Notes under the pieces: generated by a model | Seen by the model: the letters and a program-made list of their open reading frames with translations, nothing else | Told to the model about the DNA's origin: nothing | Databases searched by the model: none | Made by a program: the position numbers and the translations under genes | Shown: piece after piece, positions 28,112 to 37,107 of the stretch | Position numbering within the stretch: the first letter of the stretch is position 1 | Layout: each line of letters starts with the position of its first letter | DNA from: an uncultured bacterium | GTDB taxonomy: Bacteria > Verrucomicrobiota > Lentisphaeria > Victivallales > UBA1829 | DNA: 64,000 bases | Reading direction: 5' to 3' | Assembly: GCA_902780135.1 (NCBI GenBank) | Contig: CACZEK010000006.1 | Location: 62,001-126,000, forward strand

Positions 28112-30000
28112 GGCTGCGGCGCCTCCTTTCCCGACGATGCGGCGTCCTGTTCGCGGTTCCGGCGGGCGAGCAGCACCTGCAGGAGCCCGATCTCCGCCGG
28201 GGTCATGCCGTCGATGCGCGACGCCTGCGCGAGCGTGAGGGGACGGATGCGTGCGAGTTTGAGGCGCGTTTCGTTTTTGAGGCCGGGGAGCGCCGTGTAA
28301 TCGAGGTCGGCGGGGATCGCCCACGATTCCAGCCCGTGCAAGTGCCGGATGGAGTCTTCCTCCTGCCTCAGATAGCCTTCGTAATGCGACTGCACAGCGA
28401 GTTCGCGGATCGCGCGGCGGTCGGTGCGGTCGTTCAGGTCCAGCCCGATCAGCTCCGGGTCGAACGGCAGCGCGTTCAGGTCCGGGTCGCCCTGCGCGAT
28501 GCGGAGGCGTTCCCACGCGGACCCGCCGCCGGGCACGGACGCGGCGCGCGCGGCGGCCTCGAGTTCGTGCAGACGGGTCTCGTAGCGAGTAAACTTATCG
28601 AAATCGGCATCGGAGAGCAAACCGAGCTCGTGCGCTTTCCAGCACAATCTGAGGTCGGCGTTGTCCTGCCGCAGACGCAGGCGGTATTCCGCGCGGCTGG
28701 TGAACATCCGGTACGGCTCCTTGATCTCCTTCGTGACCAGGTCGTCCGCCATCACGCCCAGATACGCCTCGTCGCGCCCGAACGCCACCCCGTCGAGCCC
28801 GGCGGCGAACCGCGCGGCGTTCAGTCCGGCGGCAAGCCCCTGCGCGCCCGCCTCCTCGTATCCGCTGGTGCCGTTGATCTGCCCGGCGTGGTACAGCCCC
28901 CGCCAGGCGCGCACGGCGAACGTGCGGTCCATCTGGGCGGGCTCGACATAGTCGTATTCGATGGCGTAGGCGTAGCGCAGGATGCGGACGTTTTCGAGGC
29001 CGGGGATGGACCGGAGCATGCGCTCCTGCACATCGGGCGGCAGGCTGGTCGAAATGCCGTTCACGTAGTATTCGTCGGTCGCCTCGCCCTCGGGTTCGAG
29101 GTAGATGAGGTGGCGTTCGTGGTCGGGGAACCGCACGACCTTGTCCTCGAACGAGGGGCAGTAGCGCGTGCCGATTCCCTCGATCAGGCCGTTGTACATC
29201 GGCGCCTTGTCGAGGTTGGCGCGCACGAGGTCGGCGGTGGCGGAGGTGGTCCAGGTGATGCGGCAGTCGAGGTCGTGCTCGCTCACCTGCGGCGTGACGT
29301 CCCCGATGCCGAAGTGCGAGAAATGCTCGTCGAGGCCGGTCTCCGACGGCTGGACGTCCATGCGGCTGAATTCGACCGAACTGCCGAGCACGCGCGGCGG
29401 CGTGCCCGTTTTGAGACGGCCCAGTTTCAGGCCGAGGCGGCCGCGGATGGCTTCCGGCAGCAGGTCCGAGGCGGGATCGCCGGACCGCCCCCCGGAAAAA
29501 TGCGTGAGGCCGTAATGAAGAAGCCCGTGCAGGAAAGTCCCGGTGGCGACCACGACCGCCTTGCAGCGGTAGGTGTTGCCGAGGCGCGTCACCACGCCCG
29601 CGACGGCGTCGCCGTCCGTGACGAAATCGACCGCCTCCTCCTGCCGGATCGTGAGGTTCGGCGTCAGCTCCAGCATGTGCTTCATCGCGCGCTGGTAGCA
29701 TGCCTTGTCGCACTGGGCGCGCGGCGACCACACGGCGGGCCCCTTCGTGCGGTTCAGCATGCGGAACTGGATGGACGCGGCGTCGGCGATCCTGCCCATG
29801 AGGCCGCCGAGGGCGTCGATCTCGCGCACGAGATGCCCCTTCGCGATGCCGCCGATGCACGGATTGCAGCTCATCTGCGCGATGTGGTCCAGATTCATGG
29901 CGAGCATCAGGGTCGGCGCGCCGAGCCGCGCGGAGGCCGCGGCGGCTTCACAGGCGGCATGACCTCCGCCGATCACGATGACGTCAAACGAATTTTCCAT
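28108..30000 (-). CDS. mnmG: tRNA uridine-5-carboxymethylaminomethyl modification enzyme MnmG/GidA
   Basis: FAD enzyme that with MnmE modifies the wobble uridine of several tRNAs. The 630-residue product starts with DVIVIGGGHAACEAAAASAR (FAD-binding), followed by MSCNPCIGGIAKGHLVREID and GTFLHGLLHYG, which are diagnostic. The C-terminal helical domain with PLTLAQASRIDGMTPAEIGL contacts MnmE and tRNA. Length matches the family. The start codon is ATG at 30000. The downstream OppC-type gene is translationally coupled. No mnmE is in the window. Confidence 0.97.
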   Translation of the reverse strand: MENSFDVIVIGGGHAACEAAAASARLGAPTLMLAMNLDHIAQMSCNPCIGGIAKGHLVREIDALGGLMGRIADAASIQFRMLNRTKGPAVWSPRAQCDKACYQRAMKHMLELTPNLTIRQEEAVDFVTDGDAVAGVVTRLGNTYRCKAVVVATGTFLHGLLHYGLTHFSGGRSGDPASDLLPEAIRGRLGLKLGRLKTGTPPRVLGSSVEFSRMDVQPSETGLDEHFSHFGIGDVTPQVSEHDLDCRITWTTSATADLVRANLDKAPMYNGLIEGIGTRYCPSFEDKVVRFPDHERHLIYLEPEGEATDEYYVNGISTSLPPDVQERMLRSIPGLENVRILRYAYAIEYDYVEPAQMDRTFAVRAWRGLYHAGQINGTSGYEEAGAQGLAAGLNAARFAAGLDGVAFGRDEAYLGVMADDLVTKEIKEPYRMFTSRAEYRLRLRQDNADLRLCWKAHELGLLSDADFDKFTRYETRLHELEAAARAASVPGGGSAWERLRIAQGDPDLNALPFDPELIGLDLNDRTDRRAIRELAVQSHYEGYLRQEEDSIRHLHGLESWAIPADLDYTALPGLKNETRLKLARIRPLTLAQASRIDGMTPAEIGLLQVLLARRNREQDAASSGKEAPQP

Positions 30001-30076
30001 GGTTTCGGATCCGGGTTCAAAGAATTATTTCAGCATACAATATACAGCGTATTCGATGTTTTTTCACCTTTTCCAT

Positions 30077-30105
30077 TCGATTTTTTTCGGTTTTTATGCT
30101 ATATT
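30077..30105 (+). promoter_or_regulatory. Putative promoter of the FGE-like gene
   Basis: TCGATT (30077-30082), 17 bp, TATATT (30100-30105). The -35 is weak. Confidence 0.45.
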
Positions 30106-30170
30106 ACCCCTGCAAACGGCGCAACCGCCGCCCGCTCCGTTCATCCACGGCTCAACAAGGCTCCGAAACC

Positions 30171-31502
30171 ATGAATCCGAAACACGACGATAAAACAAAA
30201 CCCGCCGCTTCCGGCAGGGCGAAGCCGTTCTTCCCGCCCGGCAGCACCGGCTCGCCCGCCATGCGCCTGCGCGCCGAACTCCAGCACGAAGAGGCGAAAC
30301 TGCGCATTTTCAAGATCTTCATGGCGCTCTTCGTGCTCTGCGTGGGGGCGTTCCTCGTGTACAGCGGCATTTCCTACCGCGCGGAATCGCAGGACAGGGC
30401 GAAACGGCTGTCCGCCGCGAAGGAAACGCTCGCCGGACTCGAATCCGGTCTCGCCGACGCCGCGCTGTCTCCATACGCCCGGGCGTCGCTGCTCGTCCGC
30501 ATCGTGAACGCGCGCACCGAATCCGTGATGCCGCTCCTGCCGCACAACGAGCTCAGGGCCGCCGAACAGGCAAACCGCCGGGACGAGGAGGAGATCGAAA
30601 AACTCGCGAAGGTGTCGCCGCCCGCCGAAGCGGGACAGCCCGGCGCGGACTTCATCGTGCCGTCCGCGCACCTGGACATGGCGGGGATCCCCGCGGGCAA
30701 GTTCAGGATGGGCGGCTCCATGGACAACGAGATGCCGGTGCGCGAGGTCGCGATCACGCATCCCTTCTGGATCGCGCGGACCGAGGTCACGAACCGGCAG
30801 ATCCAAATGCTGATCCCCGGCTTCAATTCGTCCAAATGGGGCGATTTCCGCCTGAATCTGCCGTCGCAGCCCGCCGTCCGCGTGCGCTGGGACCAGGCGG
30901 TCATGTACTGCCGCAAGCTCACGGAGCTGGAACGCGCCGCCGGACGCCTGCCGTCCGGGTACGAATACCGTCTGCCGACCGAGGCGGAATGGGAGTACGC
31001 CTGCCGCGCCGGGACGTCGACCGATTACTACTGGGGAAAAGAGTTCGGGAACGAGGGCGCGAAGTACGCGAACGGGCTGGACTACAAGTCCGCGGAACGG
31101 TTCGGGTGGCGGCTGCCGCCGATTGCCGGGGCCGCGGACGACGACGGACACCGCGTCGCCGCCCCCGCCGCCTCGTTCCAGCCGAACGCCTGGGGACTTT
31201 ACGACATGTCCGGCAACGCCGCCGAATGGTGCTTCGACTGGTACGACCCGAAGGCGTATTCCGACCCCGCGATGGCGGGCGCGGACCCGGTCAAACGCGA
31301 TCCGGTCGGCGTCGGGTTCACGCGCTACCGTCCGTTCGACGCGGGCACCTGGACCACGGAGACGGCGTGCCGCGTGATCCGGGGCGGCGACTGGGGCATG
31401 GAGCCGAAGAAACTGCGTTCGGCGTACCGGTTCTTCATGCCGCCGAACGAAAGCGACACGGCGGTGGGGTTCCGCCCCGTGCTGGCGCGCGAGATCCGCT
31501 GA
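30171..31502 (+). CDS. Membrane-anchored FGE/sulfatase-modifying-factor-like protein
   Basis: The 443-residue product has a basic cytoplasmic N-terminus, one membrane span (about 46-66), a charged helical linker and a C-terminal FGE-sulfatase domain (about 170-440). That domain shows DMAGIPAGKFRMGG, ITHPFWIARTEVTNRQ, RLPTEAEWEYACRAGT, WGLYDMSGNAAEWCFDW and CRVIRGGDWGMEPKKLRSAYR. Formylglycine-generating enzymes carry two catalytic cysteines in the segment after RGG.W; here that place has no Cys, so the protein is unlikely to make formylglycine. Such inactive domains occur in kinases and in carbohydrate- or surface-related proteins. The domain would lie outside the cytoplasm. No sulfatase gene is near. 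Confidence 0.85.
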   Translation: MNPKHDDKTKPAASGRAKPFFPPGSTGSPAMRLRAELQHEEAKLRIFKIFMALFVLCVGAFLVYSGISYRAESQDRAKRLSAAKETLAGLESGLADAALSPYARASLLVRIVNARTESVMPLLPHNELRAAEQANRRDEEEIEKLAKVSPPAEAGQPGADFIVPSAHLDMAGIPAGKFRMGGSMDNEMPVREVAITHPFWIARTEVTNRQIQMLIPGFNSSKWGDFRLNLPSQPAVRVRWDQAVMYCRKLTELERAAGRLPSGYEYRLPTEAEWEYACRAGTSTDYYWGKEFGNEGAKYANGLDYKSAERFGWRLPPIAGAADDDGHRVAAPAASFQPNAWGLYDMSGNAAEWCFDWYDPKAYSDPAMAGADPVKRDPVGVGFTRYRPFDAGTWTTETACRVIRGGDWGMEPKKLRSAYRFFMPPNESDTAVGFRPVLAREIR

Positions 31503-31588
31503 AAAAAGAGCCGGGAAAAGCGGGAAAAAAGAGGGGAATACGCCCGTTTTTCCGGGCGCGAAAACGAAGCGGAAACGGCTGACAAACG

Positions 31589-32800
31589 TCAGTTGTTCAG
31601 GTCCAGGCTCGACGGGTCGTTGCGGTGCGCGTACACGCTCTGCGCGATGCCCAGATAGCACAGCATCGCCACGAGGAACGTGCCGCCGTAGCTGATGAAC
31701 GGCAGCGGCAGTCCGGTCACGGGGACCAGGCGGATGCACATGCCGATGTTGATGAAAACGTGCGTCATGAGGATGACGGCGATGCCGACGCACAGATACC
31801 GCCCGAACAGGTCGGGCGCGAGCAGCGACGTTCGCAGGATCGAAAAGAGCAGCAGCCCGTAGAGCAGGATCACGGAGAACGCCCCCACGAATCCGGTCTC
31901 CTCTGCGATGACCGGGAAGATGAAGTCTGAGTCCGCCACCATCTTCGGCAGATAGCCCAGCGTGGTGTGCGTGCCGTTGCGGTAGCCCTTGCCCGTCATG
32001 CCGCCCGTGCCGACCGCGATCTCCGCCTGGATCGCGTTCCAGCCGCGCTTGTAGGGGTCGCGTTCCGGGTCCAGGAACGTCAGGATGCGTTCCTTCTGGT
32101 AGGTCTTCATGTTCATCCAGGCGACGGGCGTGAGTCCGGCGCAGAAGACCACGATGAGGAGGATATAGATCCAGCGCAGATTGGCGGCGAACAGGATGGC
32201 GGCGGCGAGCGGGATCAGGACGATGGCGGTGCCGAGGTCGGGTTCCTTGTAGATCAGGAAAAACGGGATCACGGTCAGGAGCAGGACCAGGCCGATCCAC
32301 CAGACCTTGTTGATGTTGATCCGTTTGAGCGACGCCAGCCAGGCGACGGCGAAGAGCACCGCCATCTTGCCGAGCTCGGACGGCTGGAGGCTGACCGGGC
32401 CGATGTCGATCCAGCGCCGGGTGTTGTTGCGGACCGGCCCGAACTTCAGCACGAGGATGAGCACGACGATGACCGCCGGATAGAAGAGCACGGAGAAGAG
32501 TCCGATCCAGCGGTAGTCGACCAGGATGAAGACGAACCACAGCGCCACGCCGACCGCCAGATAGACGCACTGGCGGTTGAAAAGCTCGACGTGGTGGCCG
32601 CCGACCTGCTGGCCGGTGCTGTAGACGAAGCACATGCCGATGGTCAGGAGCAGCGCCAGCGGGACGATCTGCATGAGGTCGAACCTGCCGAAGAAGCGCG
32701 CGATCGCGCCGCGCAGGATCTGCGCGTTCGTCTCTTCCCGTTCCTCCTTCCGGACGCATTCAGCCCCGGAAAGCCGGCGACGTTTTTTTCTTTCCGCCAT
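31589..32800 (-). CDS. rodA: Rod-shape peptidoglycan polymerase RodA (SEDS family)
   Basis: Inner-membrane glycosyltransferase that polymerises lipid II for cell elongation together with a class B PBP. About ten membrane segments are seen, with SEDS motifs RRWIDIGPVSLQPSELGK, KEPDLGTAIVLIP and a C-terminal VTGLPLPFISYGGTFLV. GYLPKMVADSDFIFPVIAEE is the characteristic periplasmic loop. The start at 32800 has GGAGGGG 8 nt upstream, while a start 6 codons earlier has none, giving 403 residues. It lies 48 nt after purA and is probably co-transcribed. The N-terminal 45 residues are unusually long and charged. Confidence 0.94.
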   Translation of the reverse strand: MAERKKRRRLSGAECVRKEEREETNAQILRGAIARFFGRFDLMQIVPLALLLTIGMCFVYSTGQQVGGHHVELFNRQCVYLAVGVALWFVFILVDYRWIGLFSVLFYPAVIVVLILVLKFGPVRNNTRRWIDIGPVSLQPSELGKMAVLFAVAWLASLKRININKVWWIGLVLLLTVIPFFLIYKEPDLGTAIVLIPLAAAILFAANLRWIYILLIVVFCAGLTPVAWMNMKTYQKERILTFLDPERDPYKRGWNAIQAEIAVGTGGMTGKGYRNGTHTTLGYLPKMVADSDFIFPVIAEETGFVGAFSVILLYGLLLFSILRTSLLAPDLFGRYLCVGIAVILMTHVFINIGMCIRLVPVTGLPLPFISYGGTFLVAMLCYLGIAQSVYAHRNDPSSLDLNN

Positions 32801-32848
32801 GGCGCACCCCTCCTGCAAACCTGCCTGCCGCTGCCCCGTTGCGCCGGA

Positions 32849-34153
<1,305 letters not shown>

Positions 34154-34171
34154 TTAAAACATAAACAAATA

Positions 34172-34199
34172 AATATACTACGGTTCCCCGGAAATGCAA
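34172..34199 (-). promoter_or_regulatory. Promoter of purA-rodA
   Basis: On the minus strand TTGCAT (34194-34199), 16 bp, TATATT (34172-34177). Confidence 0.55.
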
Positions 34200-34271
34200 A
34201 CCGTTCCGCGAAAAAACACGGAAAGGAGCGCGCGGCGCGGCGTTTCCGGCGGCTCCCGGGACGTTTTCCGC

Positions 34272-34299
34272 TTGCATTTTCCGAAAGGCATGATATGTT
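34272..34299 (+). promoter_or_regulatory. Promoter of the Memo-AMMECR1 gene
   Basis: TTGCAT (34272-34277), 16 bp, TATGTT (34294-34299). Confidence 0.45.
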
Positions 34300-34351
34300 T
34301 TCCATAAGACAACATAATAAACCGGATCATCCGGAAGGAGCACGTTTCATC

Positions 34352-35812
34352 ATGTCCGCATCGCAGATTCTCGCATCGACCATCGCCGGGTCGTGGTATC
34401 CCGGCAATCCCGCCCGGCTCAAAGCCATGATCGGCTCGTTCCTGGCGCCCTGCCCCGCGCCGGAGAAGCCGTGCAACGTGCTCGTCGTGCCGCACGCGGG
34501 GTATCCGTACTCCGGGCCGACCGCGGGCTACGCCTACGCCGCCATCGACCGCAAAAAGATCCGGCGCGTGATCCTGCTGGCGCCGAGCCACCGCTACGGC
34601 ATCCGCGACCTCGCCGTCCTGCCGATGGCGGACGCCGTCTCCACGCCGCTCGGCACGATCCCGCTGGACACGGACATGCGGAACGCCCTGCTCGGGGAAG
34701 CGATGTTCCGCGCGGACGACGGCGTACACCGGGTCGAACACAGCACGCAGATCCAGTATCCGTTCCTCCAGCATTGCCTCGGCGACTTCAAGCTGCTCCC
34801 GGTCATCGTCGGCAGCCTGAGCGCACGCGCCGCCGACGCCCTCGCAGCCGCGCTGAAGCCGTTCCTCGCCGACGACGTCCTCCTCGTCGTCAGCTCGGAT
34901 TTCATCCACTACGGCAGCGACTTCGACTACGAGCCCTTCCCGCAGGACACCGAGGCGAAAACGCGCGCGCTCAACCTCGACGCCGCCGACGCGATCGTCC
35001 GCCGCGACGCCGCCCGCTTCGAACGCATCGTGGACGAATCCGGCGCGACCATCTGCGGACGCGAGCCGATCCGCGCCGCCCTGCGGATGCTCCCCGACGG
35101 CTGCACAGGCTCCGTGCTCCATTACGCCACCAGCTCGGACGAATCCCGCGACTTCTCGCGCTTCGTCTGCTACTGCTCCATCGGGTTCCGCGCGGAGTTC
35201 CCGCCCGCCCCGGAACGGACGGATGCCAGTGCCGAAGCCGATTCCGGCGCGCTCTCCGCCGCCGACAAAAGCTTCCTGCTCGACCTCGCCCGGCGCGCCA
35301 TCCAGTACGCCCTGAACACCCGCATGGTCGCCACGGCGGACGCGCTCGGCGTGAACCGGGCCGCGCTGTCCCCCGCGCTCCGCAAAAACATGGGCGCGTT
35401 CGTGACGCTCAGCATGAAGCGGAACCACCGCCTGCGCGGCTGCATCGGCGAGATCCAGCCGTACCGCCCGCTCTGGAAAGCCGTCCTCGGGCGCGCCATC
35501 GACGCCGCCTTCCGCGATCCGAGATTCCTCCCGCTCACGGCGGAGGAATTCAAGGACGTCGAGATCGAGATCTCCGCCCTCACGCCCGCCGTCCCCGTCG
35601 CATCCTGGCGCGACATCGTGATCGGACGCCACGGCATGACGCTCGCCAAAAACGGACGCTCCGCCGTCTTCCTGCCGCAGGTCGCTCCCGAACAGGGCTG
35701 GGGCATCGAGGAGACGCTGACCAACCTCGCGATGAAGGCGGGGCTCCCGCCCGACGCCTGGCGCGAGGGCGCGTCGTTCACCGTGTTCGAGGCGATCGTC
35801 TTCCACGAATGA
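34352..35812 (+). CDS. AmmeMemoRadiSam proteins B and A fused (Memo-AMMECR1)
   Basis: The ATG at 34352 has GGAAGGAG upstream and gives 486 residues; the longer frame to 34295 lacks a ribosome site. Residues 1-275 form a Memo-like domain: GSWYPGNPARLKAM, VVPHAGYPYSGPTAGYAYA with metal-site His, APSHRYG, HSTQIQYPFLQH and VVSSDFIHYGSDF. Residues 305-486 form an AMMECR1 domain: FVTLSMKRNHRLRGCIGEIQ, then FLPLTAEEFKDVEIEISALT and a C-terminal FTVFEAIVF. These usually occur with a radical SAM protein as AmmeMemoRadiSam. Here A and B are one chain and no radical SAM gene adjoins. The system's substrate is unknown; the protein is cytoplasmic. Confidence 0.92.
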   Translation: MSASQILASTIAGSWYPGNPARLKAMIGSFLAPCPAPEKPCNVLVVPHAGYPYSGPTAGYAYAAIDRKKIRRVILLAPSHRYGIRDLAVLPMADAVSTPLGTIPLDTDMRNALLGEAMFRADDGVHRVEHSTQIQYPFLQHCLGDFKLLPVIVGSLSARAADALAAALKPFLADDVLLVVSSDFIHYGSDFDYEPFPQDTEAKTRALNLDAADAIVRRDAARFERIVDESGATICGREPIRAALRMLPDGCTGSVLHYATSSDESRDFSRFVCYCSIGFRAEFPPAPERTDASAEADSGALSAADKSFLLDLARRAIQYALNTRMVATADALGVNRAALSPALRKNMGAFVTLSMKRNHRLRGCIGEIQPYRPLWKAVLGRAIDAAFRDPRFLPLTAEEFKDVEIEISALTPAVPVASWRDIVIGRHGMTLAKNGRSAVFLPQVAPEQGWGIEETLTNLAMKAGLPPDAWREGASFTVFEAIVFHE

Positions 35813-35953
35813 CCCGCCGGACGCCGTTTCCGGGAAAAAGACATTCATAACATCCGGGGCCGAATTTCGGACGGCGGAAAAGATAAAAAAATATCGGTTC
35901 AGCTTGCAGGGCATTGTTTGTCAAAGATGGTTGAGGTTAATTAGCTTTCACGC

Positions 35954-35972
35954 TTAGACATTTATTGTCTAA
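35954..35972. repeat. Palindrome upstream of the PEP-CTERM-like gene
   Basis: Perfect inverted repeat TTAGACA-TTTAT-TGTCTAA lying about 50 bp upstream of the -35 at 36022, a place typical of an activator site. The rest of the 337-bp gap 35813-36149 is AT-rich with no gene. Confidence 0.5.
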
Positions 35973-36021
35973 CAGAATATCATTATTTTCCGAAAAAACT
36001 GAAAAAAAATGCAAAAGTCTC

Positions 36022-36050
36022 TTGAAAACCGGGTCTTTGAATGGTATATT
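36022..36050 (+). promoter_or_regulatory. Promoter of the PEP-CTERM-like gene
   Basis: TTGAAA (36022-36027), 17 bp, TATATT (36045-36050). The leader of about 95 nt contains GGCTCC...GGAAAGCC but no known riboswitch. Confidence 0.65.
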
Positions 36051-36149
36051 AAAAACGTCAGTTTAATATCCCTGTAGAGTTTTCAGAAGGGGAAACACCC
36101 GCAACCGTCCGGCTCCAGGAAAGCCGGGCAGAACAGAGACAGGAAAAAC

Positions 36150-36965
36150 ATGAAACACATTCTCCCCATCCTCACCGCCGCGCTTGTCTGCATGGGCGCA
36201 TACACCGCTTCGGCACAAGACGCCACTTCCGAACCTGCACCGTTCACCTTCAAGGTCGACACGTGGGACTATAAAAACGAATGGAATCAGGGATACGATT
36301 ACGAATACTACAGAATCCAGGTCACCGGAGGAACCGGAAAGCTCTATATCACGGACTTCCTCAACAATGTGGACAGCGCGAATCAAACTGATTCCATTAT
36401 GCAGCAGGGAATCACGAGCTACGGGTATTACAACGTAAAGGACAAGACTCCGGGCACTCCGCTTGATCCGGAAAAAGATGTCATTTCAAAAGAAGTGAAC
36501 GCGACTGACCGCATCGTCGTCGGCGACCCCTATCAGCAAAGCCAGTGGCATGATGTGGTGAACCGCTACGGATACGAGCTCGGGACCTTCCAGGAAGGCG
36601 ATGAAATTGCAATTTGGGTGGAACAGGGCGGACAGAACGTGTCGGTCGGTTCCTATACGGCTTACCAGAGCAAGAATACCAGCAGATATAATACCGGCTC
36701 GTCCGTAGACGCCTTGGCGGATTTAAGAAGAGAAAACATGCCGGTCGCAGAGCTTACCCTGTATCATAGCAACGGCGGCAGCACCCAGTTGAGATTCGGT
36801 CTTTATGGCGTGGCAACGGAAGCAATCGGCGGCGGCGAAGGCGGCGGCAACGGCGGCGGCACCTCCGGCGCTCCGCTCCCCGGCGGAGTTCAGACCGCTC
36901 TGATCGCCGGACTCTTTGCGCTCGGATTCTGGTATGTCCGCCGCAGAAAAGCCATCGCCGCCTGA
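36150..36965 (+). CDS. Surface protein with PEP-CTERM-like sorting signal
   Basis: The 271-residue product has a signal peptide ending ASAQ near residue 23, an Asn/Tyr/Gly-rich beta-type domain (residues 30-225, with YYRIQVTGGTGKLYITDF and VTEAIGGG), a Gly-rich linker and a tripartite C-terminal signal. The signal is PLPGG (242-246), a hydrophobic helix GVQTALIAGLFALGFWYV and a final RRRKAIAA. Exosortase substrates have this layout with VPEP as the motif; PLPGG is a variant. Processing by an exosortase would leave the protein outside, probably linked to polysaccharide. No exosortase gene is in the window. GACAGGAAAAAC precedes the ATG. Confidence 0.75.
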   Translation: MKHILPILTAALVCMGAYTASAQDATSEPAPFTFKVDTWDYKNEWNQGYDYEYYRIQVTGGTGKLYITDFLNNVDSANQTDSIMQQGITSYGYYNVKDKTPGTPLDPEKDVISKEVNATDRIVVGDPYQQSQWHDVVNRYGYELGTFQEGDEIAIWVEQGGQNVSVGSYTAYQSKNTSRYNTGSSVDALADLRRENMPVAELTLYHSNGGSTQLRFGLYGVATEAIGGGEGGGNGGGTSGAPLPGGVQTALIAGLFALGFWYVRRRKAIAA

Positions 36966-37013
36966 CCCGTTCAAGGCAATTGCGTATTTCTGAACGGCTA
37001 TTGACGATAATCC

Positions 37014-37045
37014 GCCCCGGTTGGGAAACTGACCGGGGCATTTTT
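37014..37045 (+). terminator. Terminator of the PEP-CTERM-like gene
   Basis: Perfect 8-bp stem GCCCCGGT/ACCGGGGC with a 10-nt loop, then A and five T. Confidence 0.85.
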
Positions 37046-37107
37046 ATGAACTACCGACAAATCAGGCATCGGGAAGCCTGCTTCGCGATGCGGCCTCGGG
37101 GGAAAAA

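Noticed and set aside
36062..36149. Leader of the PEP-CTERM-like gene as a c-di-GMP (GEMM) riboswitch
   Set aside because: A GCAACC...GGAAAGCC stretch is suggestive, but the second conserved stem and GCAAAGCC core are absent.
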